Assembly (NCBI GenBank): GCA_900450595.1
Contig: UGGS01000002.1
Coordinates: 930,001 to 994,000, forward strand
Length of the DNA stretch: 64,000 bases
Direction: 5' to 3'
Source: [Flavobacterium] thermophilum
GTDB lineage: Bacteria; Bacillota; Bacilli; Bacillales; Anoxybacillaceae
Part shown: in pieces, positions 26,039 to 36,968 of the stretch
How positions within the stretch are numbered: the first letter of the stretch is position 1
Layout of the letters: each line of letters begins with the position of its first letter
The notes under the pieces: model-generated
Told to the model about the DNA's origin: nothing
Databases searched by the model: none
Seen by the model: only the letters and a program-made list of their open reading frames with translations
Program-made: the position numbers and the translations under genes

Positions 26039-27508
26039 TTATAACGCTTGTTCCTTCTTTTCGTCCACTCTCGTATACCCATTTTCCCAAAATGTCGCGT
26101 TCTTGATCCCGTATTTTGACGCATTGAATTCCGGATCCTTGCCTTGCTTCAGCTGCTCCTCATAATCTTTTAGCGCAATATAGGCCGGTTTAAACAACAA
26201 CAAGATCGCGATCAAGTTGAGCCACACCATGATGCCAAGCCCGATGTCGCCCATCGCCCACGCCGTCGTCGCCGTTTTGACCGTTCCGTAGAAAGTGGCG
26301 GCCAAAAAGATGACTTTGAGGGCAAAGAAGGCCGTCCCCCTCTTTTCACTGCGCACCAGATAAGCGAGGTTCGTCTCGGCAATATAGTAATAGGCGTACA
26401 TCGTCGTAAACGCAAAGAAGAAAAGGGCAATCGCAATAAACGCCGAGCCAAACCCCGGGAAGAGGGTGTCCACCGCCGCTTGCGTATACCCTGCGCCCGG
26501 TTCTACCCCTTCAAGGTTGACGACAATCGGCTCCTTGGTTTTTTCATTAATGACATTATACTGGTTAGTAAATAAAATCATCAGTGCCGTCGCCGTCACG
26601 ACCAAGAACACGTCCAAATAGATCGAAAACGCCTGCACAAGCCCCTGCTTCGCCGGGTGGGACACTTCCGCCGCCGCTGCCGGGTGGGCGCCCGTCCCTT
26701 GCCCCGCTTCATTCGCATAAAGGCCGCGTTTGACCCCCCACATCACCGCCGAACCAAGAATGCCGCCAAACACTTGATCAGCGCCAAACGCGCTTTTGAA
26801 AATCAAACCAAACACATCCGGGACTTTCTCAATATTGGCCGCAATAATGGCAATCGCGACCAACAAATAGCCAACTGCCATAAACGGAACGACAATTTCC
26901 GCCGTTTTCGCGATCCGCTTCACTCCGCCAAAAATCGTAAAGCCAAGAACGGCAATCACGAAAATTCCCGTCACCAATTTCGGAATGCCAAACGCATTCG
27001 AAAAGCTGTCGGCAATCGAGTTTGCTTGAATTCCCGGCATCAGCACCGCCATCGAGAGAATGATCGCCCCGGCAATCACCACCGCAAACCATTTCCAGCC
27101 AAGGCCTTTTTCAATGTAGAACGCCGGACCGCCGCGGTACTGTCCGTCTTGTTCCTCTTTATAAATTTGCGCCAACGTCGACTCGACATACGCCGTCGCC
27201 GCTCCGATAAAGGTGATCACCCACATCCAAAAGACCGCGCCCGGCCCCCCGTACGCAATCCCCGTTGCCGTCCCAGCGACGTTCCCGACCCCAATGCGGC
27301 CGGATAAAGACATCGTTAACGCTTGAAAGGACGAGACCCCCGCGTCAGAGCCCTTCCCGGTCGTCACAAGCCGGATCATCTCTTTCACATGGCGAATTTG
27401 CAGGAAACGGGTGCGAATGCTAAAATACAAACCGCAACAAACAATGAAAGCAATCAAAAAGGGGCTCCACAACCACCCGTTCACCGTTTCCACAAGCTTT
27501 TCAATCAA
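26039..27508 (-). CDS. Sodium/alanine (AGCS family) symporter
   Basis: 489 residues with about 10-11 membrane segments. The AGCS signature lies near residue 70 (SLSGRIGVGNVAGTATGIAY), and the substrate/ion loop GLYANEAGQGTGAHPAAAA near 265. Family members import alanine, glycine or glutamine with Na+. The C-terminal 50 residues are a charged cytosolic tail. TTG 27508 follows AGGAGGG at good spacing. It is a single gene with its own terminator. The exact amino acid cannot be told. Confidence 0.9.
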   Translation of the reverse strand: MIEKLVETVNGWLWSPFLIAFIVCCGLYFSIRTRFLQIRHVKEMIRLVTTGKGSDAGVSSFQALTMSLSGRIGVGNVAGTATGIAYGGPGAVFWMWVITFIGAATAYVESTLAQIYKEEQDGQYRGGPAFYIEKGLGWKWFAVVIAGAIILSMAVLMPGIQANSIADSFSNAFGIPKLVTGIFVIAVLGFTIFGGVKRIAKTAEIVVPFMAVGYLLVAIAIIAANIEKVPDVFGLIFKSAFGADQVFGGILGSAVMWGVKRGLYANEAGQGTGAHPAAAAEVSHPAKQGLVQAFSIYLDVFLVVTATALMILFTNQYNVINEKTKEPIVVNLEGVEPGAGYTQAAVDTLFPGFGSAFIAIALFFFAFTTMYAYYYIAETNLAYLVRSEKRGTAFFALKVIFLAATFYGTVKTATTAWAMGDIGLGIMVWLNLIAILLLFKPAYIALKDYEEQLKQGKDPEFNASKYGIKNATFWENGYTRVDEKKEQAL

Positions 27509-27830
27509 CCCAATCCCTCCTATGCCAGCTGATTATTTTTGTTGTGCAACACACAACTTAAATAATATTATAAATATTACACATTTCAGCTTCAATAATT
27601 TTTTCATATATCATTCTTTTCTGCATTTTCTTTATATTCCCTGCACTTGTCCTCGTGTAGAAAAATGAACGACTTTCTTCGCTTTTTTAAAAATAACTTT
27701 GAAGCCCAAAAATGATAGATGAGGCAAGACAGAGAAATCCGCCTCGAACGGTCCCCTAATGCCAGTCCTTGAGGCCTTGAGCGCGAGCCCCATCTTCCCC
27801 AATGATCCCCATCTGAATCGCCGCAAACGC
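27509..27830. other. Gene-free region upstream of the symporter
   Basis: No supported gene. Long open frames here are not conserved-looking. The region must hold the symporter promoter on the minus strand. Confidence 0.4.
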
Positions 27831-27863
27831 AAAGCCGAACACACAGAACAGCGTGTTCGGCTT
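27831..27863 (-). terminator. Hairpin after the small membrane gene
   Basis: A perfect 12-bp stem AAAGCCGAACAC / GTGTTCGGCTTT just after the stop of the 54-residue gene. The U-run is poor. Confidence 0.65.
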
Positions 27864-27871
27864 TGGCTGTT

Positions 27872-28036
27872 GTTACATATAGCCGATGAGAAACACGACA
27901 AAACCGGCCAATCCGACCGATGCGACCAAGAGGCCAAAGGCGATCCGTTTCGCGGCTTTGCTCTTTTGGACAACACCATACACGAACAACACGATCGACA
28001 TGACCAACAAAAGCAAAATGAGAGACGAAATGCTCA
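27872..28036 (-). CDS. Small two-helix membrane protein
   Basis: A 54-residue product starting at GTG 28036, behind AAGGAG at eight bases. It is built as a hydrophobic helix (about residues 4-22), a short basic loop (QKSKAAKRI), then a second helix to the end (FLIGYM). Good ribosome site, start and hairpin terminator make it a real gene despite its size. I do not recognise the family. It ends just before the IS21 copy, which may have separated it from its original neighbours. Confidence 0.6.
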
Positions 28037-28129
28037 CGTTCAGCGCTCCTTATCATGCACTTGTTTTTTGCAAGCAAAAAGTGCAGAGAATTGCAAGAAA
28101 AAATACATAGGCTTGCCGGCTCAATGAAT

Positions 28130-29508
<1,379 letters not shown>

Positions 29509-29704
29509 TGCTAGCATCCTTTCTTTACCTCCACTGTTTTGTTCTTCACAACCTTAACAGTAGAGGGAATTTTAGGAGCTGGCAAGCCTTTTTTTATGCC
29601 ATGAAGCTCTGCACTTTTTTGTTGCAGAACTCTGTACTTTCATTTTGCACTAAACAACGGGAAACTTCCGTGGAGCCACGTTTTCCAACCGGACCCATCG
29701 AAGC

Positions 29705-30454
29705 GTGACGGATCCGGATGCCCGGTTGTACAAGAAAGGCAAAGGGCAGGAAGCGTATCCTCGGTATCTGGTGCACGACGTCATCGATGTCCAGTCGCGC
29801 GTGATTTTATCCAGACGGGCCAGCCTCGCCACTGGAACGGCGGAACGGGAGACGAGTTTGGAGCAGCTGGCTTCGATTCAGTTTCGCCACCCGTGGATTA
29901 CGATTCGGACCTTGTCTGCGGACAAAGCGTATGGCACCACCGAGTATCTGGAAGCGCTCTTCGTTCAAGGCATCACACCGCTCGTGCCGTTGCGCCGCAA
30001 GGAGATGGAGGAGATTCCAACCTGGAAGCGCCGGGCGAAGGATCCCGCTCAGGAAGCAAGGCGCCAGGCGAAAGTCCGAGACGTTCAGATTCGCAATCAA
30101 GCGAGGCTCATTCAGCAACAGGGCGGCTATCGATCCATTCAAGCCCTTCGCACGCGTTGTGAGCATGTGTTCGCCGAAGGGAAGGAATGTCACGGGCTGG
30201 ACCGGGCCCGAAGCCGGGGCCTTTACGCCATGGAAGAACAGGCGCTGTTAACCGCCGTCGTGCAAAATCTGAAGCGATTGTGCCGGTTTCGAAAAAAACG
30301 AGGGGGGACCGGCTCTTTGGCGTGCGCAAAACCGGAATTGGGAGCAGGAAGTCCTACTCGTCTTCCCATCCTTTGGCGCCAAACGGCGGGGAGAATGGCC
30401 TCCAAAATTCGACATGTGGGAAGTCTATGCCCCATTAATTCACCGGCCTTCTAG
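29705..30454 (+). pseudogene. IS1182-family transposase, C-terminal half
   Basis: About 245 residues of an IS1182-type DDE transposase. It starts near TDPDARLYKKGKGQEAYPRY and contains SADKAYGTTEYLEALF and the C-terminal glutamate region CEHVFAEGKECHGLDRARSR. The N-terminal half is missing, and the similarity starts right at the IS21 right end (29650), so IS21 insertion or recombination removed it. The 3' end runs into an IS66 fragment. Confidence 0.75.
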
Positions 30455-30679
30455 GATGCGATCATACACTCGTTCCCACCGTCTCGCTTCTTCTTCGGAA
30501 AGTGCACCGTGATGGGCTTCGACGGCTTGCTTGGCGGCTAACAGAAAGGTGGTCATGCGCATGACCCATGTATACCTTTGTTCGATGAGGCTCTTTAGAT
30601 CACGCAAATGATGAACGTGACAAAAGGCATGGATGGCTTCAGTGTATTTCGGATACGTACCGAACGCATCGTGCATCAT
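30440..30679 (-). pseudogene. IS66-family transposase fragment
   Basis: 79 residues matching the region around the second catalytic Asp of IS66 transposases (MMHDAFGTYPKYTE, then HAFCHVHHLRDLKSLIEQRY). Both sides are cut: by IS1182 sequence on one side and Rpn sequence on the other. Confidence 0.7.
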
Positions 30680-30683
30680 TGAA

Positions 30684-31484
30684 CAACAGCACCCGACACC
30701 GTTCGCTAATCTCCCAACCGTTCCCGTACTTCCTCCTCTGTCATGTCGAGAATATGGGCAACGTCTGTTATACTCATTCCTTTTTCGACCATTTTTCGAA
30801 TCGTTTCATTTTTTCCTTCTTCTCGACCTTGTTCTAATCCTTTTTTCAATCCTTCTTTCAATCCTTCTTGTCTTCCTTCTTCCCGACTGCCGCGAATGTT
30901 TGAGAGTTGATCAAGGAGCCATTTCAGCCGCATTTCGTACGCGTAGCGGTTTTCGGGGTCGACGCTTAAGTTTTGCCATTCTTCTAGTGCTTCTAAAATG
31001 TCTTGTTCCGTCATGGCTATTCCCTCCAATTCACGAAACATCTCTTCATCCATTTTTTTCGTTCGTCCATCGACAGCCGACAACATCGTTAACCATGGCC
31101 ATTCCGGTGACTGTTTCACTTCTCTCCGATATTTCTTCCATTTTACCATAAATTGGGTTCATCACCACAACATGTACTTGACAAGCGATACGTTCTCCTG
31201 AACAAGGATGTGCAAAAATCATTGATTTACTGATTTTTCCTCACAAGCGTAAGTGGGGCATGTTATGAAAAAATCAAGCACAACTTTTGGTGAAGAGCCA
31301 TAAATTGTGACAAGTCGAGTACATGAAATTCAAGGTGATGGCTCCAAAGAAACTGTTCTTCGTCTTCACGAATGTGAAAAACGGTATGGAAGCGATCTGT
31401 TTCATGTGGGAAAAGGGGATAATTTAAGATGGCGATCATAATCGTTGGAGGGAGGATGTCGTACCGTTCTCCTTTCTTTGCCTT
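30684..31484 (-). pseudogene. Rpn-type nuclease/putative transposase gene, copy 1, interrupted by a MITE
   Basis: It is nearly identical to the copy at 35705-36618. It keeps the C-terminal half (MVKWKKYRREVKQSPEWPWL onward; coiled Lys/Glu-rich tail REEGRQEGLKEGLKKGLEQG) and part of the middle, but the sequence breaks off at about 31484, losing the nuclease N-terminus. A 144-bp transposon-like insertion (31156-31299) splits it. Rpn proteins are PD-(D/E)XK nucleases linked to recombination. Confidence 0.75.
31156..31299. mobile_element. MITE with ISL3-like ends, copy 1
   Basis: A 144-bp noncoding element. Left end GGTTCATCACCACAACATG and the inverted right end GGCTCTTCACCAAAAGTTG share a 26-base imperfect repeat ending in CTTGA. 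The direct 8-bp repeat ATAAATTG flanks it on both sides (31148-31155, 31300-31307). The uninterrupted sister gene at about 36120 has a single ATAAATTG, proving the insertion. The 8-bp duplication and GGYTCTTC ends fit ISL3-family transposases. Confidence 0.85.
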
Positions 31485-31518
31485 TTTTCTTTTTAATCAA
31501 AGAAAAGGAAGACAAAAG

Positions 31519-31554
31519 AAAAGCCCTACAGAGATTTCTCTCCGCAGAGCTTTT
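31519..31554 (-). terminator. Terminator of the cad operon
   Basis: An AAAAGCYCT...AGGGCTTTT stem with an inner GAGA/TCTC pairing, followed on the minus strand by CTTTTGTC; it lies about 33 bases after the cadA stop. Confidence 0.65.
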
Positions 31555-31586
31555 CGACATACTTCGGGCGGTGACAGGCACCGATC

Positions 31587-33725
31587 CTATTCTTTAACTT
31601 TTAGCAATCGCATGCTGTTTAATGTTACGATTAATGTTGCTCCCATATCGGCAAATACCGCTAACCATAGCGTTAACCAACCAGGCACAATTAACAGTAA
31701 TGCCAATGCCTTAATCCCTAAAGAGAAAGTAATGTTTTGCTTAATAATCGCTAAAGCTTTGCGGCTCAATTTAATCGTATATGGCAATTTGCTTAAATCA
31801 TCAGACATTAAAGCAATATCGGCTGTTTCTAGGGCTGTATCGGTTCCAGCACCACCCATTGCCACACCAACGGTTGAAGCTGCAAGAGCTGGTGCATCGT
31901 TCACACCATCTCCAACCATCGCAACACTTCGATACTTGTCGCGAAGCTCTTTGATGAAATTCAGTTTATCTTCTGGAAGTAAATCGGCTTTAATATCGGA
32001 AACGCCGACTTGTTTTCCGATGGCTTCGGCTGTTCTTTGGTTATCCCCTGTCAACATTACCGTTTTTTCAATACCGACTTGATGAAGTTTTCGAATAACC
32101 TCTTTGGATGATTCTCTTATTTCGTCTGCCACGGCAATTAACGCCAGAATTTCTTTTTCCGTCCCTAATATCATGACCGTTTTCCCTTGTGTTTGAAGGG
32201 TTGTAATTTGTTCTTTTATTTCTGATTGGATGCCATTTGGAAGAAGTTCTTCAAAAAGACCTGGACTTCCGACATAATACATTGCGTTATTTACTTTGGC
32301 TTTGACCCCTTTACCTGTAATGGATTGGAATTCTTCAACCGATACATCATTAAAATTCAATCCATCTTCTTCTGCTTTTCTTATAATGGCGGAAGCAAGT
32401 GGATGTTGTGAGCCTTTTTCAATGGCTGCTGTAATGGTCATTAGTTCATTTTCATTGCCATTATAAGTGACTACATCGGTGACGGAAGGAATACCTTTTG
32501 TTAATGTTCCTGTTTTATCAAAAGCAATCACTTTTAAGTTTCCTGCTTCCTCTAAATAAATACCACCTTTAATTAACACACCGTTTTTCGCTGCATTTCC
32601 AATGGCAGTTACAATCGAAACAGGCGTGGAAATAACCAACGCACACGGACAACCAACCACTAATACAGCTAGACCTCGATAAATCCATTCGCTCCAATCA
32701 GCACCCATAAATAATGGAGGAATAACGGCTAGTAAAAGAGCAAAAATGATAATGGCTGGTGTATAGTATTTGGCAAAACGATCTACAAACGCTTGAGAAG
32801 GTGCTCGTTCTGCTTGAGCTTCTTCCACTAAATGGATGATTTTCGAAAGAGTTGTATCTTCCACTCGTTTTGTCACTTTTACTTCCAATAACCCTTCTTC
32901 ATTCAATGTTCCTGCAAAGACTTCATCACCGACTGTTTTGGTTACTGGAACACTTTCTCCCGTAATGGCAGCCTGATTTAGCGTAGATGTACCCTTGATG
33001 ACGATTCCATCCATCGCTAATTTCTGACCAGGCTTTACGATCATAATATCTCCGACTTGAATATCGTCAACAGGGACCATCATTTCTTCATTTCCGCGAC
33101 GAATTAATGCTTCTTTTGGAGCAATATCCATCAACGATTCAATGGATTGACGAGCTTTATCCATGGAATAACGCTCTAAGGCTTCGCTAATGGCGAATAG
33201 AATAACAACCGTTGCACCTTCTCCCCATTCACCAATCGCTGCAGCTCCTAAAATCGCCACTGTCATCAGCGTATTCATATCAAAATTCAATCGAACTAGG
33301 TTTTTGAAACCTTTTATAAATAACGAATATCCACCGATTAAAATTGCTGCAGCATATCCAATTGTCGCAAAGATATGCTCTTCTCCGTATTGCTTCCCTA
33401 AAAACCAACTGATCACAAGCAAAACGGCGGAAATATACACTTTAATGTTCTCTTTTTGCTTCCAAAAAGGTTCACGCTTGACTGATTTTTCTTTATCTTC
33501 CCGAACCTTTAAGTTTTCAAAAGCTCCTGCTTTTTCTAATTCTTCGATGGTTGTTGTACCCCAAACGGTAATTTTAGATGCTCCAAAGTTTACTTTAGCA
33601 TCTTGAACACCTGGCAATGATTTTACATTATTTTCAAACTTTGCCGCACAGTTTGCACAAGTAAATCCTTGAACACGGTAGGTTTTCGCTTCTGATTTAG
33701 ATAATTTTGCTTGTTGTTCAGACAT
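31587..33725 (-). CDS. cadA: Heavy-metal translocating P-type ATPase CadA
   Basis: 712 residues. The N-terminal metal-binding domain has [11 protein letters not shown] (CxxC). The actuator [13 protein letters not shown] loop ([12 protein letters not shown]) follows. The membrane metal site [15 protein letters not shown] (CPC) marks PIB-type pumps, then the phosphorylation site [10 protein letters not shown], the HP motif QHPLAS and the hinge [11 protein letters not shown]. It exports Cd2+, Zn2+ and probably Pb2+ using ATP. Its ATG overlaps the cadC stop by eight bases, with AGAGGTG upstream. Composition is lower in GC than the core, and mobile elements lie on both sides, which fits acquisition as a resistance module. 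Confidence 0.95.
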   Translation of the reverse strand: MSEQQAKLSKSEAKTYRVQGFTCANCAAKFENNVKSLPGVQDAKVNFGASKITVWGTTTIEELEKAGAFENLKVREDKEKSVKREPFWKQKENIKVYISAVLLVISWFLGKQYGEEHIFATIGYAAAILIGGYSLFIKGFKNLVRLNFDMNTLMTVAILGAAAIGEWGEGATVVILFAISEALERYSMDKARQSIESLMDIAPKEALIRRGNEEMMVPVDDIQVGDIMIVKPGQKLAMDGIVIKGTSTLNQAAITGESVPVTKTVGDEVFAGTLNEEGLLEVKVTKRVEDTTLSKIIHLVEEAQAERAPSQAFVDRFAKYYTPAIIIFALLLAVIPPLFMGADWSEWIYRGLAVLVVGCPCALVISTPVSIVTAIGNAAKNGVLIKGGIYLEEAGNLKVIAFDKTGTLTKGIPSVTDVVTYNGNENELMTITAAIEKGSQHPLASAIIRKAEEDGLNFNDVSVEEFQSITGKGVKAKVNNAMYYVGSPGLFEELLPNGIQSEIKEQITTLQTQGKTVMILGTEKEILALIAVADEIRESSKEVIRKLHQVGIEKTVMLTGDNQRTAEAIGKQVGVSDIKADLLPEDKLNFIKELRDKYRSVAMVGDGVNDAPALAASTVGVAMGGAGTDTALETADIALMSDDLSKLPYTIKLSRKALAIIKQNITFSLGIKALALLLIVPGWLTLWLAVFADMGATLIVTLNSMRLLKVKE

Positions 33726-34086
33726 GGACTTTCACCTCTTTCTCATGTACTAACGCAATCATGATTAACTGCTTAATATGGTCATCATCCAGCGAATAAA
33801 ATGCTAGCTTTCCTTCTTTTCGATACTTTACAATCCCTTGTTTATAAAGAGTCCGTAAATGATGGGAAGTGGTTGCAACAGAAGCCCCGATGATATTAGC
33901 AATATCACATACACATAACTCTTCATCTTGGCAAAGTGAATAGACAATTTTTGCCCTATTTTCATCTGCCAGTGCTTTAAACAACAGGACAACACTGGAT
34001 ATATCTTCTTTTTGCAATTCCCCTTGTATTCGATTGACTTTTTCTTCGTCATAACAATAAATTTCACATTTATCTTTCTTACTCAT
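33718..34086 (-). CDS. cadC: Metal-sensing repressor CadC (ArsR/SmtB family)
   Basis: 122 residues. A winged helix with the metal-site helix [14 protein letters not shown] (two Cys), plus the N-terminal Cys pair CEIYCYD, completes the four-Cys Cd/Pb site known in CadC. The recognition helix is [19 protein letters not shown]. Metal binding releases it from the operator found 63 bases upstream. It is the first gene of the cadC-cadA operon. Confidence 0.93.
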   Translation of the reverse strand: MSKKDKCEIYCYDEEKVNRIQGELQKEDISSVVLLFKALADENRAKIVYSLCQDEELCVCDIANIIGASVATTSHHLRTLYKQGIVKYRKEGKLAFYSLDDDHIKQLIMIALVHEKEVKVHV

Positions 34087-34126
34087 TCATTATCCCCCTT
34101 TCATATTCAAATTTCCGTTCGAATAT

Positions 34127-34168
34127 ATTATACCCCATTTCTTTTATTATTCAAGTATTTATTTGAAT
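34127..34168 (-). promoter_or_regulatory. cad promoter and CadC operator
   Basis: On the minus strand TTGAAT (34149-34154) and TATAAT (34127-34132) are 16 bases apart. The -35 box lies inside the 20-bp palindrome ATTCAAATAAATACTTGAAT (34149-34168, minus strand), which has the form of the known cad operator. Confidence 0.85.
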
Positions 34169-34255
34169 TAAAAACAAAAAACATCCATGAGTAAATTTTA
34201 CTCCCCACCCAGGCATGAAAATCCATCTCTCCTTCCATAATGGAGGATTTTCATC

Positions 34256-35392
34256 ATGGATGTCATCTATCCTCGCTGCGCAGGATTGGATGTTCATGCC
34301 GAAACCATCGTCGCCTGCGCGCTATGAGAAGAAGATGGACACATTCAAAAGGACATTCAAACCTTCTCCACGTTCTCGAAAGGACTTAGCGACCTGCTTG
34401 AGTGGCTCGAAGAACATGGCGTTACCCATGTCGCCATGGAATCCACCGGCGTGTATTGGAAACCGGTCTTCGCCTTCCTCGAGGGCTATGTCGACTTGAC
34501 TTTGGCCAATCCGCAGCGGATCAAAAATGTCCCATGAAGAAAAACCGATGTCTCTGACGCCGAGTGGATCGCCAAGCTGCTCCGCCATGGACTCGTTGAA
34601 AAAAGTTTCGTCCCCCCAGCGGATATTCGCGAATTGCGGGATTTTACCCGCCTCCGCAAAAAGTGGGTCGGACAGTTGACTTCGGAGAAAAACCGGATTC
34701 AAAAAGTGCTCGAGTCTTCCAATGTCAAACTCGGCTCGGTCCTCTCCGATCTCTTCGGCGTTTCCGGAAAAGACATCCTTGCCCGGCTGCTGGAGAAGGG
34801 ATACGTGGACAAGGACGAGTTGGATCAATGCCTGCGCGGAAGGCTCAAAAAGAAAAAGCAAGCGGTGTACGATTCGCTGCTCGGCACCTTGACCGAACAT
34901 GAGCTCTGTCTCCTTCGCCTCTTGTGGAAACACGTTGAGGAATTGGAGCAGTTAATCGAAGAAGTCGACCAACACATCGACCGCCTGCTCGAGCCGTATC
35001 GGGAGGAAGTGGACTTACTGATGACCATGCCTGGAATCAAAAAACAAACCGCCGCCGTCATCATCGCCGAGATGGGAACCGACATGAGCGTCTTTGAAAC
35101 GCCGGAACGGGCGGCTTCATGGACGGGATTGTCCCCCGGCAACCATGAAAGCGCCGGAAAGCGAAAGAGCACGCGCACCACCAAAGGCAATCCCCATCTT
35201 CGATCAGCGTTATGCGAGGCGGCATGGTCAGCAGCTCGATCCAAGACACATCCCTTGTCCCGAAAGTTTTGGTCGTTGGCGGCCCGGTGCGGGAAGAAAA
35301 AAGCCCTCATCGCCATTGCTCGGCGGATGTTGGTGATCATCTTTTGCATGATCTCCCGCAAAGAGCCGTTCCGCCAACCACAACTTATTTAG
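34256..35392 (+). pseudogene. IS110-family transposase with two in-frame TGA codons
   Basis: The full 378-codon frame from ATG 34256 encodes an IS110 transposase: RuvC-like start GLDVHAETIVACAL, VAMESTGVYWKPVF, RKTDVSDAEWIAKLLRHGL, and the C-terminal domain with MPGIKKQTAAVIIAEMG and the SPGNHESAGKRKS region. TGA occurs at 34325-34327 and 34535-34537. The second replaces the glycine of the family's VPGRKTDV motif, a single G-to-T change; the first could be GGA or CGA originally. No other damage was seen, so the inactivation is recent. Confidence 0.85.
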
Positions 35393-35517
35393 TCTAGCCA
35401 AAAGGCAGACAGGTTATACGAGATGCCTAAAATCGGGCACCTCTGCTTTCCTATTGCCTTTTTTGGCCATAACAACAGTGCCTGGCACCGTTCGCTAATG
35501 AGCATCGCTAGTAAGAG

Positions 35518-35558
35518 AAAAACCGCAGTGCTGCCAATAAGGCAACACGGCGGTTTTT
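35518..35558 (+). terminator. Terminator-like hairpin between IS110 and Rpn copy 2
   Basis: An imperfect stem AAAAACCGC...GCGGTTTTT with inner GTG/CAC and TGCC/GGCA pairs. It has U-runs on both strands and could serve either direction. Confidence 0.6.
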
Positions 35559-35704
35559 CATTTTAATACTTTTTCGATGATTTAATTCAGGACGTATTTG
35601 AACAGCGAATCGATTTTCTGATCGCTCTCCAATCACCTGTGCAACATCATTGACGTGGGACAAAGAGGGACACAACATAGTTGAACAGCACCCGACACCG
35701 TTCG

Positions 35705-36618
35705 CTAATCTCCCAACCGCTCCCGTACTTCCTCCTCTGTCATGTCGAGAATATGGGCAACGTCTGTTATACTCATTCCTTTTTCGACCATTTTTCGAAT
35801 CGTTTCATTTTTTCCTTCTTCTCGACCTTGTTTCAATCCTTCTTGTCTTCCTTCTTCCCGACTGCCGCGAATGTTTGAGAGTTGATCAAGGAGCCATTTC
35901 AGCCGCATTTCGTATGCGTAACGGTTTTCGGGGTCGACGCTTAAGTTTTGCCATTCTTCTAGTGCTTCTAAAATGTCTTGTTCCGTCATGGCTATTCCCT
36001 CCAATTCACGAAACATCTCTTCATCCATTTTTTCGTTCGTCCATCGACAGCCGACAACATCGTTAGCCATGGCCATTCCGGTGACTGTTTCACTTCTCTC
36101 CGATATTTCTTCCATTTTACCATAAATTGTGACAAGTCGAGTACATGAAATTCAAGGTGATGGCTCCAAAGAAACTGTTCTTCGTCTTCACGAATGTGAA
36201 AAACGGTATGGAAGCGATCTGTTTCATGTGGGAAAAGGGGATAATTTAAGATGGCGATCATAATCGTTGGAGGGAGGATGTCGTACCGTTCTCCTTTCGA
36301 TAGTGAAGATGAAAACAACCTTGCCCAGTAATACAATAGCCGTTCGGGCATACCGTATTGTGGGATGATTTGAATTTCAACGTGAATGCGCTCGCCGCGG
36401 TTTGTGCGAACGATGACATCTAACCGTCCAGTCTTACCGTCTTCTGTTTCTTTCGTTAGTTCGGTGTTTTCAAACTGTACGTCGATGATGCGATCATCTC
36501 CAGTCCGATGTAGCAACGCATTTAAAAACGCCATCGTGATTGACTTTCTGCTTGGGTGGCCGAACAGTTGTTTAAACATAAAATCCATTTTTAAATCGAG
36601 GTATTGCACACAAATCAT
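35705..36618 (-). pseudogene. Rpn-type nuclease/putative transposase gene, copy 2, frameshifted
   Basis: From ATG 36618 the frame gives LDLKMDFMFKQLFGHPSRKS, the PD-(D/E)XK core (RLDVIVRTNRGERIHVEIQI) and the middle region, then shifts frame at about 36027-36034. There an A-run has six bases where copy 1 has seven; the rest (MDEEMFRELEG onward) continues in the other frame to 35705. Read together they form a full-length protein of about 300 residues. Rpn-family proteins cut DNA and promote RecA-independent recombination; similar genes are abundant in Geobacillus genomes. Confidence 0.8.
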
Positions 36619-36968
36619 CCTTTCGTAGAATATAAGGAACAATTTGATTAAAATCGGGAAATAAGGGAAATGCAAAAGTGGAAAATTGAATTTTGCGGAA
36701 AATTTTTATGACAAATGGGGTAAAAAAGTGGGAACCGTTGAAAAGTGGCTCAATTTTAGATTATCAAATACATGGATATTTGCCGAACCATTTCGACTCA
36801 ATATGGGCTATCTACACAACATTTATACTCGTTTCGTTCTATATGTTAGAAGGCACCTTTGAGATACTTCACTCTCAAAGATGCCTTAACACCAAAGAAA
36901 AACAGAATATATTGAAACGTTAGCAACAACACCCAACGGCTAACCAGATATCACAAAGAACGCTTTTG
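36619..36968. other. AT-rich spacer before hsdR with a long hairpin
   Basis: No gene was recognised. A 15-bp imperfect stem (AAGGCACCTTTGAGA with TCTCAAAGATGCCTT, 36850-36886) lies about 80 bases beyond the hsdR stop. It could end the hsd transcript, though it lacks a U-run. Confidence 0.45.

Noticed and set aside
34256..35392. Selenocysteine or other recoding of the two TGA codons in IS110
   Set aside because: No selenocysteine-insertion hairpin was seen near either codon, and the expected residue at the second is Gly; simple mutation fits.
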